Below, in pieces: positions 1-11,804 of a stretch of 64,000 bases of DNA. Under the pieces are notes generated by a model. It saw only the letters and a list, made by a program, of their open reading frames with translations. It made no database searches and was not told the DNA's origin. This DNA comes from Sinotaia quadrata (Eukaryota; Mollusca; Gastropoda; Architaenioglossa; Viviparidae). The stretch covers positions 86,201,546 to 86,265,545 of the forward strand of contig CM054182.1 of assembly GCA_028829895.1 (NCBI GenBank). Direction: 5' to 3'. Within the stretch, counting starts at the first letter, position 1; each line of letters starts with the position of its first letter. Made by a program: the position numbers and the translations under genes.

Positions 1-444
1 AGAAAAGAAAAACGAAATATCAGTAGATTCGTTATAAGCTGAGGTCGGTCAAGTGACAAGTGAATCCAAGTTCTAGTACACAGTAAGACCCCACCCCCAC
101 CCCCTCCCCAACTTGTAACACGCGTTGTGTGTTGCACTACACCAGATGACGCGACAAGCACTCGGCTAATGCAGGATGTAAATATGGTTGAGAGAGGTCT
201 GAGAAACCCACCCGCTGGAGGCGAAATCACTTTTGAAAAACACCCGCTTGAGGCGAAATAGCTTTCTTTAAAAAAAAAAACCGCTTGAAATACCTTTTGA
301 GAACATTTTTTTTTTCAAATGTGGGAACTTTCTTTCTCACATCCATAGTGTGTCATTATAAAGCGAATATTGGTTTACCGTAATAAATTATTATTTGTTA
401 AGCCAGCAATATTTCACACTTCATATTGCTGATGTGAATTTTCA
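1..444. other. Unique AT-rich sequence, no gene seen
   Basis: Mixed sequence with short poly-C, poly-A and poly-T runs and a near-duplicated phrase (cacccgcttg/aggcgaaat) at about 212-265. No credible coding frame on either strand. Confidence 0.6.
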
Positions 445-562
445 GACACGAATTTAATTTGACTCAATGTCAAATTCTGTTTGAGACACGAATTTAATCT
501 GACTCAATGTCAAATTCTGTTTGAGACACGACTTTAATTTGACTTAATGTCAAATTCTGTTT
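445..562. repeat. Minisatellite, about 48 bp x 2.5
   Basis: The phrase agacacgaatttaat..gactcaatgtcaaattctgttt recurs three times with a few substitutions. Each unit contains gactcaatgtcaaa. Confidence 0.8.
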
Positions 563-954
563 CCAAGCGTGCACCACGAAGGGTACTATTTATGACTGTT
601 TTCAGTCACACTCATATCGAAATTATTATCCCCAAATCGAAAGATGAAGTTGATGTATAATTATTTTTAAATCGATTTTTTAAAATTAAAGTCGGTACTG
701 CTAATTATTCATTAAAATCCAACATTGCAATTTCACAAAATGTTATTTACATTTCAGCCGAAAGTGCATTTATAAAATTATCGCTTTCACGTTATGGTCA
801 TAAATTTGTAAGGTGAGACGATTGCATACCATTCTTTATCTTAAGACTCTTGCAGACAAATATTATTATAAAGTGTATTTTAATGCATCACTATGACCAA
901 ATAGTGTCTCCAACTAATTTAAAACAATTGCATTCAAAATATCATAATAAACTG

Positions 955-1100
955 TTATTTAAAACAATATTGTCCCAAACTGTATTTTGAAACAACACTC
1001 GAAATATTGTTCCAAACTGTATTTTGAAACATTAATATCGAAGTATTGTCCCAAACAGTATCAAAATATTTTTCCAAAGTGTATTGCAAAGCACTTGTTA
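955..1100. repeat. Degenerate AT-rich repeat
   Basis: About four imperfect copies of a unit containing ccaaactgtattttgaaac, spaced roughly 45-50 bases apart. No coding potential. Confidence 0.6.
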
Positions 1101-1650
1101 TAAAATACTATCCAAAACTATTTGAACTTTTAAAATCTGCATTTTATCTCATTTTCACCAAATCTCTATATTAAAACATTCCTAACAATAATATTTTCTC
1201 CCTAAACTGTATTTAAAATAGCATCGGTAAAAGTAATTTATATACGTTTTCACAGACGCAACGATGTGGTGTCATCTACACAAGAAAATAATACAATAGT
1301 AGGCTTACATAAGTTAAGAATAGATTTTCTACTTGATTGATACATATTTTACTGATCTCCACAATCCTGGCGCTACAGTAGCACACGAACACAACACAAC
1401 ATTTAGGGTAGAGTAGGGTAGAGTAGGGTAGGACAGAGAAACAAAGAAAAATACTTGCGAAAGTATTTAAAAGTAATTTCCACAAAAGAAATGGTGTGTC
1501 ATTTAAAAGATTACAAAAAAAAATATGTTCATTATTTATTATCAATAGATTCTTTACAAATAAATCAAAACTGGGGTTGGAAAGGGGGGGGGGGAGGGTC
1601 AGGATGTGAGACAACAAAGCGGGTAGCTACAGGCTGTGGGATCTACTCAC

Positions 1651-1924
1651 TCTTACACGTCTGGTAGAAATCCACCATGTTGAGAGCCGCGGTGGCGTGG
1701 TGGTGGTGGTGGTGATGGCCGTGGTGATAACGATAAGCAGCGGCAGCGCTTAGCTCCATGCCATGGGGGATTCTTTGGTGATGGTGGGGGTGGTGGCCGT
1801 GGGGGTTAGGGCGTAAATCCTCACACCCCCGGGCTTGGGGGAGCATACTGTCCCACGCCATGGCCGGCGCGGCCCCGCACGCGTTAGTCCAAGGGTGCAG
1901 ATTGAGGCCTCCCGTCGCACCCAC
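1651..1924 (-). CDS. Candidate internal exon with His/Ala-rich low-complexity region (exon B)
   Basis: Minus-strand open frame of about 91 codons. A CAG acceptor at 1927-1925 (upstream pyrimidine tract weak) gives phase 0, compatible with exon A. The peptide starts VGATGGLNLHPWTNACG, contains AMAWDSMLPQ, then His-rich runs (His/Pro near residues 48-54 and seven consecutive His near 75-81, encoded by mixed CAC/CAT codons), an AAAAY run, and ends LNMVDFYQTCK. Two overlapping donors fit the end: GTGAGT at 1650 and GTAAGA at 1656, both leaving phase 1. Homopolymeric His and Ala runs are typical of regions N-terminal to the DNA-binding domain of developmental transcription factors; no such domain is in the window. 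The codon-mixed His run argues for selection on protein rather than a simple DNA repeat. The frame is open upstream to 2002, so the acceptor is not forced. Alternative: a first exon starting at the ATG at 1861. Confidence 0.5.
1859..1866 (-). promoter_or_regulatory. Kozak-like alternative start in exon B
   Basis: On the minus strand the ATG at 1861 sits in GCCGGCCATGGCG, a near-ideal initiation context (pyrimidine at -3 but GCC/G flanks, G at +4). It would start a protein at MAWDSMLPQ and make exon B a first exon of about 70 codons. The context could also be chance within a GC-rich coding stretch. Confidence 0.3.
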
Positions 1925-2179
1925 CTGTCGGTGGGGTTCACACGAAATAATTTTGCAGGTTTTCCCCCAACACTTCTTATTCACAGGATTGCCGGAAGCC
2001 AAACTTTGCGACAGTTATTTCTTTGTTTCTGTGTGAGTTGTCTTTGTGCACAACAACATTTTCCAGATTTCTTTTTTTTTTTTTTAAAGCGAACCCACCC
2101 AAACAAAATCTACCCGCATCAGGACAAGAAAGTCCCCGCCCTCCAAAACAAAAATATTAAAAACAAAATAAATGAATAA

Positions 2180-3750
2180 AGTAAGCGACCGTAAACGCGC
2201 GACGCCCGAAAAATCACGTCAGCGGAGTGTGGAAGTGTTTGGTGACGTAAGCATTTCGGTGCGTTTAGTTGTCAGCCGATGGTGAAGTAAATATGTCGCT
2301 TCCGGTTGCTTTTCATTTTGATAAATGAAGTTCGCCTTCTGAAACGCTCTGCTACGAAGTCTCGTCAGCCACGCGCTAACAAGGCTGCTGCTTCTCTATT
2401 TGATGTCTCCACCCGAAGTGCTGTGTGTAGTGACTCAAATCTCCAGGTCAGAAAGCGGACGGCTTGCATCACACTTCTGCACGGGAAGGTTCGTAATGAT
2501 GACCCAAGGAAATAAAAGGCCTTGTCTCTCTTACTAAACCAAACTTCCCCAACTTGCCCACCCGGAAAAACACTTTTACCGGCACGTCACAGGGGTCACG
2601 GTGACTACCAGAAAATCACCAACCGTTGCATCACAGCCAATTTGTAGTTAACGGATCGCTTAAAGAGAACAGTCAGAGCGCAACGGTTTGGTCGGTTTCA
2701 AGTTGACAATACTTTAAGAGCAAACTAAGTGTCACTTTTACACTGACGATGACATTGTCTCGGGTGGTTGACGTTGTCTCGGGTGGATGCTTCGCGAGTC
2801 CGCACGGTGAAAACTCCTAGCTCACTGCGAGAGCGACCTGGATGGACAAAAACATGGACGATCCGGAAAACGCAGCGAGCAAAGCGAATCCTGATAATAA
2901 AAAAAGGGGATATCGGTTTCAGTTTTGCGCTCCAATTATGACTCTGCGCCCAAGACACCAGACACGAGTTTTGCTTGACGGAGAGGGCAGAAAACATGCA
3001 AGTGGGCGGAGTGAAAAAAAAAGAAAAAATGTGCTGGTACCACCTCCTCGCTCTACCACAACACAGACCAGGACACACACCGGCCGTGTCATGAAAGTGA
3101 GAACAGAGAGCGAGAGAGAGAGCGAGCGAGCGAGCGAGAGACTGCCCAAGACTAAGTTGAACAAGCGTCACGGTCCTATGATATGATGCGAATCAATGCG
3201 CGGTCTGTGCGCGAGTCCTCGCGTAACCAAACGGCGTTGCCGGCCGGCGCAGCAGTCGATAGGACGTCGATAGTGTCTTGTTTCGGACTGGATGATAGGT
3301 AGTTGTAGAGACCGCTGATGGCGGTTCTGCCTCGGCACAGTCTCGGCGATCAGGTTCGACCGAGAGCGAGCTGTGACCTGCTCGCCATACTCAAGTGCTC
3401 AGTTGGAAGAGAAAGGCAAAAAAAACAAGGGGAAGAGAGAGAAGTGAACTTGGATCGGGAATGATGGACTATTTTGTCACCCGAAGCGGGCGTGGGCATA
3501 AATCGGTCGCCGTTCTCGATTTACCAGCTTGATGCCTCGCTCTTTTCTTGCCACGCGTGCGCCGCCAGGCACTACCCCCCCCACCTTCCGTTCCCCGTGG
3601 CCATGTCCCTTCCCTATCTTTGCTTCCTCAATTGACACCATTGATTTCAGTGCTGACGGGCCTGAGCGGCTTTGCCATAGAAGGAAATCACGTGACTCCA
3701 TGCAACTGTCAATCATTCGCCCGAAGCCCAGGTATCAATACTTCTAGCAA
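2180..3750. promoter_or_regulatory. GC-rich, CpG-containing promoter-like block
   Basis: This block has many CpGs (for example around 2195-2275, 3185-3370 and 3480-3600), in contrast with the AT-rich DNA around it. It contains TGACGTAA near 2242, a GA/GAGC-rich run at 3105-3142 and no long tandem repeat. Several short frames (such as 2842-3186 plus and 2725-3171 minus) are open on both strands and look like by-products of base composition. It lies just upstream of exon B on the minus strand, so it could be a promoter or 5' UTR for a start within exon B. Confidence 0.3.
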
Positions 3751-4572
3751 GGAGCAGTCCCGATCCTGGCAAACTGAGGGACTATTTAATTATTGTTTTT
3801 ATTATTGTTGCTAAGTCTCTCGCAGACAAATCCCACAAAGAGTCAATGTCCAAGGAGCCAAACGGCTTTATTGCCTCCAGCCGGTATCGTCCGTTTGCAT
3901 TCAAAATAAAATCTGAATCTTCAGTACGACAAGCCATCCATGCTGAAAAAATCTTTGTATCCTCTATTAGCTTCTCTGTGGTGTATGTTAGTAAGCGACA
4001 GGGTGGAAGGATGTGTTATACAAACGAGTCATGACTGATTAAAAAATATATATATTAAGCTTGACTTAAAGAATATAGTGGTGTGTCGGGCATAGGCGAT
4101 TTATTCCAAACGTAGATACGTTATTTTGACTGGGCTGGGAAAATCGAACTGCGCAAATGTATCAGTCAAATACTTTTTTGGGGGTTTATTTATGCGTATA
4201 AAATGTAATGTGACGCGCATAAAATCTGCGCCAAGACAATACGCCTCAATATCATCATTGCATGACGTCATCAGTGTATGACGTATACATTGTTTTGGGG
4301 CCAACAGCGACTGTGTAATTTAATTAATGATGAATGTCTATTCAATAGGTTCATCATACATCAATGGATAACAATGCAAAATCAATTACAAGAGTGGACA
4401 TTTCGGCCCAGCTTACTTCATAATGATATTTCAAAATCAAGCATTACGTGAAATTATCAATGCCTGATGAATAATACACGTCACTAGTTAGTCATGAAAA
4501 TCTTGCGTCATCATTAACTAAACCATCGACACACATTTTGTTAAGTGACTGATCAGCTATATAGCCAGTCCC
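3751..4572. other. Unique AT-rich sequence with CRE-type motifs, no gene seen
   Basis: No convincing coding frame. A palindromic TGACGTCA lies at 4263-4270 and a further tatgacgtatac follows at about 4277. Confidence 0.5.
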
Positions 4573-4589
4573 TCAGCGTTCATTACGTC

Positions 4590-4866
4590 TTACATTGTTA
4601 GTTAGTTGCTTATCATTTGTTATCTGTAACTCAGCATTAATTACGTCTTACTTTATTAGTTAGTTGCTTATCATTTGTTATCTGTAACTCAGCATTTTTA
4701 TTAGTTAGTTGCTTATCATTTGTTATCTGTAACTCAGCATTAATTACGTCTTACTTTATTAGTTAGTTGCTTATCATTTGTTATCTGTAACTCAGCATTA
4801 ATTACGTCTTTATTAGTTAGTTGCTTATCATTTGTTATCTGTAACTCAGTATTAATTACGTCATTT
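4590..4866. repeat. Minisatellite, 58 bp unit, about 5 copies
   Basis: Units of ttagttagttgcttatcatt..gttatctgtaactcagcatt followed by a variable aattacgtcttacttta segment, which is missing or shortened in some units. Successive ttagttag starts at 4598 and 4656 give the 58-base period. Confidence 0.9.
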
Positions 4867-5141
4867 AGAAGTAAGTGAACTAATTCATGAATTGCGAGCG
4901 AATGACGTAACTGACGTGACCCAGTAACGAACTATCCAACAAATAGTTAGTGAATTTACTCATGATGTACGATTTTATCTAATGGTGGATAAAACATAGT
5001 TAATAATGATAGACTTATTACTGGCAAATAATTTATTACTAAAGTATGACCACATAATCGATACAGACATGAATCAATTAAAAGCTAAACACCACAGTCA
5101 CAACAGACAGTAAAATCTAAATACTTCAGCAAACTTAAGCA

Positions 5142-5570
5142 AAAAAAAAAAAAAAAAAAAAAAAACCCAAACCCAAACTAAACTAAAGAACACAGCAACA
5201 ACAAACAGCAAAAAACTAAACAACATAGATACAACCAACAGCAAAAAAACCCGAAGAACACAGCAACAACAAACAGCAAAAAACTAAACAACGTAGACAC
5301 AAAAACAGCAAAAAACTAAACAACATGGATACAACCAACAGCAAAAAAAACCCTAAAGAACACAGCAACAACAAACAGCAAAAAACTAAACAACGTAGAC
5401 ACAAAAACAGCAAAAAACTAAACAACATAGTCACAACCAACAGCAAAAAAAATAAAGAGCACAGCAACAACAAGCAGCAAAAACTAAATAACATAGACAC
5501 AACAAACAGCAAAAACTAAACAACACAGTCACAACAAACAGCAAATATCTAAACAACACAGCCACAACAA
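5142..5570. repeat. Poly-A tract and AAC/AGCAAAAA-rich minisatellite
   Basis: A poly-A run (about 5142-5165) leads into repeats of cagcaaaaaactaaacaac with alternating acatagatacaacc and acgtagacacaaa segments, forming a roughly 120-base higher-order pattern. The open frames here (5325-5519 plus, 5216-5512 minus) are products of the stop-free repeat. Confidence 0.85.
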
Positions 5571-5573
5571 ATG

Positions 5574-6000
5574 GAGGTGGCTCGGTGGTTAAAGCTGGAG
5601 TTAAAAAATCATTTTACTGGCGTGAGTTGGGGGTGGGGGTGGGTGGGGAGGGGTTGCATCTAAATAATTCCACCCAAAAGACGTTCCGAACCGCCACTCT
5701 TCCCGCTTGTCTTTTTCTCTCGGTTTTTTTAAACCAAAAGAAATCTTTCCCTCGGCCGCGCGCCTGGCTGCAACATCAGCGACGGTTGACAGCGGCGATG
5801 AGGTAAAAAGTGAAAGAGATTTGCACAGCACACTTGTAAATATCTGGGGTGGTAGGTGTTGTAGGTCTCTGCTCGGTGAAAGCGACAGAAAGGGGCTCGA
5901 ATCGGGGGCAGCGCCTCTAGTGCGGAAACAAAGCGTGTGATACCTCTGCTCCCGAAGGTTGAGGTTTGAACCCTTGACCTAGTGCGTTTGCTGCTAGAGC
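5574..6000 (+). mobile_element. Possible split tRNA-derived SINE remnant
   Basis: GGTGGCTCGGTGGTTAAAGC at 5576-5595 resembles a Pol III A box with tRNA head, and AAGGTTGAGGTTTGAACCC at 5955-5973 resembles the tRNA T-arm/B box followed by ttgacctagtgcg. The two halves are about 360 bases apart, far more than in a tRNA, so either an insertion split them or they are unrelated. A second B-box-like gggctcgaatcggg lies near 5893. No SINE tail was recognised. Confidence 0.3.
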
Positions 6001-6285
6001 TAAGAAAGACATCACGTCCACTCATCTCTCCGAAAAAACGAAGTTCGTACAAAATGAGCAGTCAAGATGTCATTTCCTTGGTAGAATCTTGACAGAATCT
6101 ACAACTTGAAATTATTTTTTTTTTTACTTTCGCGTGGATGCAGGCGTCATCGTCAGTTTGGGGAGCGCTTCAAGCTTGCGCCGATTTCGCGCTGGGAAAA
6201 AAAGGTGGAGGTGGTGGTGAGGGATGGGGGTGGGTAGGGGTGAAAGCGGTCCCTCACACGCTCTCGCACGCATAACGAAATATCG

Positions 6286-6380
6286 CGCGCGCGCGCGCAC
6301 ACACACACACACACATACACATACATACATACACACATACACACACATATACATACACACACATACACAGACACACATAA

Positions 6381-6422
<42 letters not shown>
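6286..6422. repeat. Compound (CG)n/(CA)n/(CATA)n microsatellite
   Basis: CG repeats pass into CA repeats interrupted by catacat and cagaca variants. It generates Cys/Val and Thr/His open frames on both strands that are not genes. Confidence 0.95.
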
Positions 6423-6424
<2 letters not shown>

Positions 6425-7029
6425 TACATTAAAGATGATCATAATAGATTTATGAACTATGAACTGTAACAATAGTTCAAAATGAGTCTAGTCAAGGACG
6501 AATGTCAAAGAAGTAACGACTGTAACGGATGTTGCAACAATCGCGGTAAATGTTCGCGGTAAATGGCTTCATTATTTTAAGCACACGATTGGTTCGTACC
6601 GTTATTTTAGTTACGTTGGTTCGAGCCATACGTGCATCGTGTTCTTGTCGTCTTTTCCTAACTCTAAAAAACTAGAGTTAAGGCGCAGTCTTTGATTTAG
6701 AATGTTACAGTTTGAGAGGGATGTGGAAGAAGGCGCTGCTGGATTTGGCGTTTCCTAACACTAAATGCAAAGTGCAAATCGCCAACTCAAATACTTTACA
6801 TTCTTCAAATCACAAGGTGGGGGGTGGCGGTGGCTTGGAGGTGGAAGGTACTGGTTTGCTAGATATAAATCACTCCTCTACTGTTATGGCGAGTAACGTT
6901 CCATGATGACAACCGTTACATATAAATCAGCGCATCCTTCCACCCGCCGTTCCTGCACTTCCTCTCCCCCTCCCCCCTGACCCCCCTTCTCTCCAGACCC
7001 CTTCACATGTTGCTTGTATAAATCAACTG
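6423..7029. other. Unique sequence, no gene seen
   Basis: Mixed sequence with a C-rich stretch at about 6955-7000. No convincing exon. Confidence 0.5.
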
Positions 7030-7260
7030 CAATATGAAAGCTAAGTAGGGCGCTATTGCCGATCTAACGAGGGCCTGCGACGACAGCCAGTCATCCAGTG
7101 ACTGCCCACCGCTACACAATCCAGTGCAGGGTCATATCTTGACTAATTAGCGGCCGTTTCACTGATTAGTTTTGCCTAAGACTCAGGCATCGAGGCAGGG
7201 TGCGTGACTGACTCATCGGTCACGTCGGAAATCGGCTTGGAAAGGAAGATGATTTGTATC
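7030..7260. promoter_or_regulatory. Single-copy island with paired homeodomain cores, candidate conserved element
   Basis: A unique, GC-richer block with CTAATTAGCGG at about 7144 and CTGATTAG at about 7162, about 18 bases apart, and TGACTGACTCATCGGTCACG further on. Paired TAAT/ATTA cores in a unique block between repeats look enhancer-like. There is no coding frame. The regulatory role is inference. Confidence 0.25.
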
Positions 7261-7395
7261 AACAAGCTTATCGCGCGTCTCTTCAACCTCCCTTCACCTC
7301 CTACCCGGAGTGTCCGGACAATTTATTTCCGGACAACGTCAAAAGAGATGGACGATGAAAAAATTGCGCGTGTGTTGGTATAGGAGTGACAGTGG

Positions 7396-7397
<2 letters not shown>

Positions 7398-7427
<30 letters not shown>
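7398..7427. repeat. (GT)n microsatellite
   Basis: About 15 GT dinucleotides followed by related gtgtgtttg variants. Confidence 0.95.
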
Positions 7428-7430
<3 letters not shown>

Positions 7431-7669
7431 ACTGTGTGTTTGTCTAGTGTAGCGTACGTAGTGTGTATGTAAATAAGTAATAGTGATAAGAAAACGCATG
7501 CATAGGATTGGTGCGCAATATATGTGTGTCTGTTAAATGCTAGTGCTAAGAGAACATGCAATCAAAGGGATTAATAAGTGTGTTTTGCGTGTGTGTCAAT
7601 GTGTGTTTATGCTAGAATTGAGAAGAAACATGCAGTAATAGGGATAAATGTATGTGTATGCCCATGTGC

Positions 7670-7671
<2 letters not shown>

Positions 7672-7722
<51 letters not shown>

Positions 7723-7730
7723 CGTGCGTG
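7672..7730. repeat. (GT)n microsatellite with (GTGC)n end
   Basis: About 23 GT units grading into cgtgcgtgcgtg. Confidence 0.95.
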
Positions 7731-8059
7731 AGTCCTAGAGATAAGGAAGCACGCATTTAACAACATTTATTTGGCTAAGCATATGCGTGTATTCGAGAAA
7801 GGATACAAAACAACAAATAATTTTACTCTTTATAACTGTTTTTAATAAAGAGACAGAATTTAAAAATTAAAAAACCTAATAATTACTGAACAAAGAGATA
7901 GTTTAAATGAAATAAAAGAGGGGAGAAAGAAAAGTGAATTTGCACTACATTACAAAATCCTGATAAACATAATTAAAATTTAATGAGTTTTATTTTTTAA
8001 AAAGTAATTTAGTATAAACATTTAATTAATTGCACCCTTTTATCTGATCAAATTTAACA

Positions 8060-8745
8060 CTAGATAGGTAATGTGTGCAACAGATTAACACATCTAGTCA
8101 AGTAACGAGTATGACTGATTAAACGTCCTGTCAAGTAACGTATGTAACTGATAAACACGTCTATTCCAGTAACGCGTATCACTGATCAACACAGCTTTTC
8201 AGGTAACGCGTGTCACAGATCAACACGTCTAGTCAAGTAACATGTGGAACTGATCAACACATCTAGTCCATTTACGACTGTAAATGATTAACACATTTAG
8301 TCTAGTAACGCGTGTAACTAACACATCTAGTCAAGTAACAAGTGGAACTGATCAACACATCTAGTCCAGTTACCAGTGTAAATGATTAACACATCTAGTC
8401 AAGTAACGCGTATAACCGATTAACACATAATCTCGCATGTAACTGAATAACACGTCTTGTCAAGTAACGCGTGTAATTGATTAACACATCTAGTTTATTA
8501 ACACGTGTAACTGAAAAACACGCCTATTCAAATTATATGTGTAATTGATTAACACATCTAGTCATGTAACGAGTGTAACTCATTTACACATGTAGTCAAC
8601 TAACGTGTGAAACTGAATAGCACATCAAGTAACTGATTAACACGTCTATTCAAGTAAGATGTGTAATTGATTAAAACATCAAATCAACATGTGTAATTGA
8701 TTAATACATCTAGTCAAGTATCGTGTGTACTAATTAAATAACACC
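8060..8745. repeat. Minisatellite, about 34 bp unit, about 20 degenerate copies
   Basis: Unit containing taacacatctagtcaagtaa followed by cgcgtgtaactgat, with many substitutions and small deletions. No open frame of note. Confidence 0.9.
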
Positions 8746-9684
8746 TTTAGTTGTTTTTATTTTAAAGTCCAATTAAAAAATATAAAGTGTTTATAATCAA
8801 GTACAAAAATTGTAAAATAATAAAAATATTAAATGTCCCAAACACTATTACCATCCTCTCTTGTTAATTATTTTCTGAAAAAATATTTCAAAGGCTTATA
8901 AAATATGCACAAACTTGGCAACAAGAACTGACGATATAGAAGAATTTAGACAGCGTTATGACTGATAGTGATGACGATGAAGTTGTTGTAGATATTATGA
9001 TGAAGTGCAGTTGCAGACCGCTTCCATCGTTGGTAGATATTGCAGGTGGGAACAAACTAATGGTCAGTGTACAGCAAGTTCAAGTTCAAGTTCAAGGAAA
9101 ACCGTCATAAATATGTAATAATGATGTTTATTCATAGGTTATGCTAGGGATGACAATTTTATGGAGAATCTCTGTGTGTTGATTACATTATTAGTTTAAC
9201 TTTTGCAATATTCATAAAATATTCATTCGAAACAAATATCTGCTGGGAATGATTTATGACATGTATATTGCAAAAATATAAATGAAAATAATTTTAAAAT
9301 TATTATATTTTAATTTAATTTCTAATTTACTTAAATATTATCCAGTTTTTCTCTTTAAACTTATTTCACATAAAATAATTTATTTAATGATGTTTATTTA
9401 TTTTCCTTCATAATTTTGTTATAACTATCTTTATTATTATTGATATTATTATTATTATTATTTTGCCTCCCAAACCTCTGTTAATATTTCTCAAAAATCC
9501 TGTTATTATTGTCTCCATGATTATCAGTTAACAATTTTCTTAATAATGTCTTTATAATAATCGTATAATAACATTTTCTCCACCACGCACAGTAATTTTG
9601 TCAATGTCTTTGGTTTTAATTTTTGTGTAATCATCATATATAATTTTTCATAATTTTCTATCATCACTGTTTTAGTAAACATCC
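8746..9684. other. AT-rich unique sequence, no gene seen
   Basis: Very AT-rich sequence with a short (ATT)n run at about 9436-9462 and a small aagttcaagttcaag repeat near 9078-9095. Nothing coding. Confidence 0.6.
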
Positions 9685-9860
9685 ATTATATTTTTCTATA
9701 ATTCTCTCATTATTTTCTCTAAACGTCCGTCATATTTCTCTATAATTCTCTCATTATTTTCTCTAAACGTCCGTCATATTTTTCTATAATTCTCTCGTTA
9801 TTTTCTCTAAACGTCCATTATATTTTCCCGTAATTCTCTCATTATTTTCTCTACAATCTT
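9685..9860. repeat. Minisatellite, about 48 bp x 3-4
   Basis: Repeats of ctctcattattttctctaaa followed by cgtccgtcatatttttctataatt. Confidence 0.85.
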
Positions 9861-10284
9861 TTGTCAACGTTATGCCTCAAAATCCTCATTCTTTTCGTAA
9901 AAATATTCTAATCTTCTAATCTCCACCCTTACCCTCGCCGCCCAAGAATCCCCTGCTACATTTATTCCATAGGTTTTTACTATAACGTTTTCTTTCTTTT
10001 TCCTGTTACAATTTTTTCATAGCTATCTTAATTTTCTTGATACTTTTCTGAAGCCACATACTTTATAATTTTCTGCTACATTTTGTTCTGCAGCCACGAT
10101 GTCCATAATTTTCTATTACCATGTCCTCATCACCCTGCTGGCACTATTTCCTTGCACAAATTACTTAAAACTCAGTTAGCGTTACTCCGCTTTCCCTCAT
10201 TGGAATTCACAACTACAAATTGTGGCTTTTCCATTGTTTTGCCTGTTTACGTTTGTAGTCTGAGTAAAGAAACATAGGAAGGAT

Positions 10285-10785
10285 CGCAAACATAATGCCC
10301 TCCAAGTCTAATTAAAGACTAGTACATAATGCCCTCCAATTAAATATAATTAAAGACCAGTACATAATGTCCTCTAAATTAAAGTCTAATTAAAGAGCAG
10401 TAATAAATGCCCTCCAATTAAAGACCAGTATATAATGCCTTCCAATTAAAGTCTAATTAAAGACCAGTACATAATGCCCTCCAATTAAAGACCAGTATAT
10501 AATGCCCTCCAATTAAAGACCAGTATATAATGCCCTCCAATTAAAGACCAGTATATAATGCCTTCAAATTAAAGTCTAATTAAAGACCAGTACATAATGC
10601 CCTCCAATTAAAGTCTAATTAAAGACCAGTACATAATGCCCTCCAATTAAAGACCAGTATATAATGCCCTCCAATTAAAGACCAGTATATAATGCCCTCC
10701 AATTAAAGACCAGTATATAATGCCCTCCAATTAAAGTCTAATTAAAGGCCAGTATATAATGCCCTCCAATTAAAGAAGGACGTAA
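10285..10785. repeat. Minisatellite, 28 bp unit with 40 bp variant
   Basis: The core unit taatgccctccaattaaaga plus ccagtata recurs with period 28 (for example aatgccctcc at 10501 and 10529). Some units carry an extra ttaaagtctaa segment, giving 40-base units, so two unit lengths are interleaved. Confidence 0.95.
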
Positions 10786-11395
10786 AATATTGCAAAATAT
10801 TGCATTACATAATTAGAAACAAGGATTATTGTACAATATCCATCAAGCTAAAATCAAGGATTAGTGTATAATGTCCTCAAAATTAGAAAGAAGGATTAAT
10901 ATATAACGACCACTAAGTTAAAATAAAAGGCTTTCGTACAATGTCCTCAAAATGAGAAGTAAAAGATTGCTGCATAATGCCCTCCAATAAAGAATAAAAT
11001 CTTATTTTATAATCTTCCCAAATGTTAGAGTCAAGGATTGCTGCATAACGTCCTCCAATAAAAAAATAAAGAAACAATAATAAATGTCTTGTTTTCAAAA
11101 TTAGAAAGACGGATTAATGTGCAATATTGTCCAAGTTAATAAAGAAAGGTTTTCGTAAAATGCCCTCAAAATGAGAAATAAAAATTGCTCTAAAGTGTCC
11201 TCTAAATGAGAAATAAAAATTGCTCTAAAGTGTCCTCAAAATGAGAAATAACTGCTGTATAATGTCCTCCAATAAAGAATAAAGTTTTGTTGTATAATGA
11301 TGTCCTCATAATTAAAAAACGATTAAAGCATAATGTCCTTCAAGTTAATACGGAATCACGATCAATGCAAATCCTCAAAGTGTAAAAGTAAACAG
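10786..11395. repeat. Diverged extension of the preceding array
   Basis: Scattered copies of ataatgtcctc and aaattagaaa/aaatgagaaa with variable spacing look like an old, degenerate relative of the 10.3-10.8 kb array. Confidence 0.6.
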
Positions 11396-11640
11396 TCAAA
11401 CATCGATATTTAATGTCCTTAAGTTAAAATCAGATTTACAAATCAATGGAGTAATGTCCTCAAAGTGTAAAAGTAAACAGTCAAACACGATATTTAATGT
11501 CCTTAAGTTAAAATCAGATTTACAAATCAATGGAGTAATGTCCTCAAAGTGTAAAAGTAAACAGTCAAACACGATATTTAATGTCCTTAAGTTAAAATAA
11601 GATTCATAAATAAGTGGAGTAATGTCCTCAAAGATAAAAT
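11396..11640. repeat. Minisatellite, 84 bp x 3
   Basis: aatcaatgga starts at 11441 and again at 11525, giving an 84-base period. Units carry aatgtcctcaaagtgtaaaa and gatatttaatgtccttaagt. They produce the in-frame minus-strand peptide repeat at 11396-11662, which is not considered a gene. Confidence 0.9.
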
Positions 11641-11804
11641 TAGAATTAAGAAGCAAATGCATAGCGTATCAAAGCTACAACTTACAACTAGAATCAAAGA
11701 TCAATTAAAAATTATAAAGAATCACTTTATAATATCCACAAATTTCAAAACCGACTTTTAAAAATACTTAAGGTCCTCACATTTAAAACAGAAGTAATGA
11801 AAAA

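Noticed and set aside
2842..3186. Plus-strand frame of 114 codons
   Set aside because: Two other frames on the minus strand are open over the same bases and the end is a GAGC simple repeat; better explained by composition.
10285..10785. Possible CRISPR-like array (28-bp repeat with spacers)
   Set aside because: There are no unique spacers; units are contiguous, with a second longer variant, in eukaryotic DNA. It is a minisatellite.
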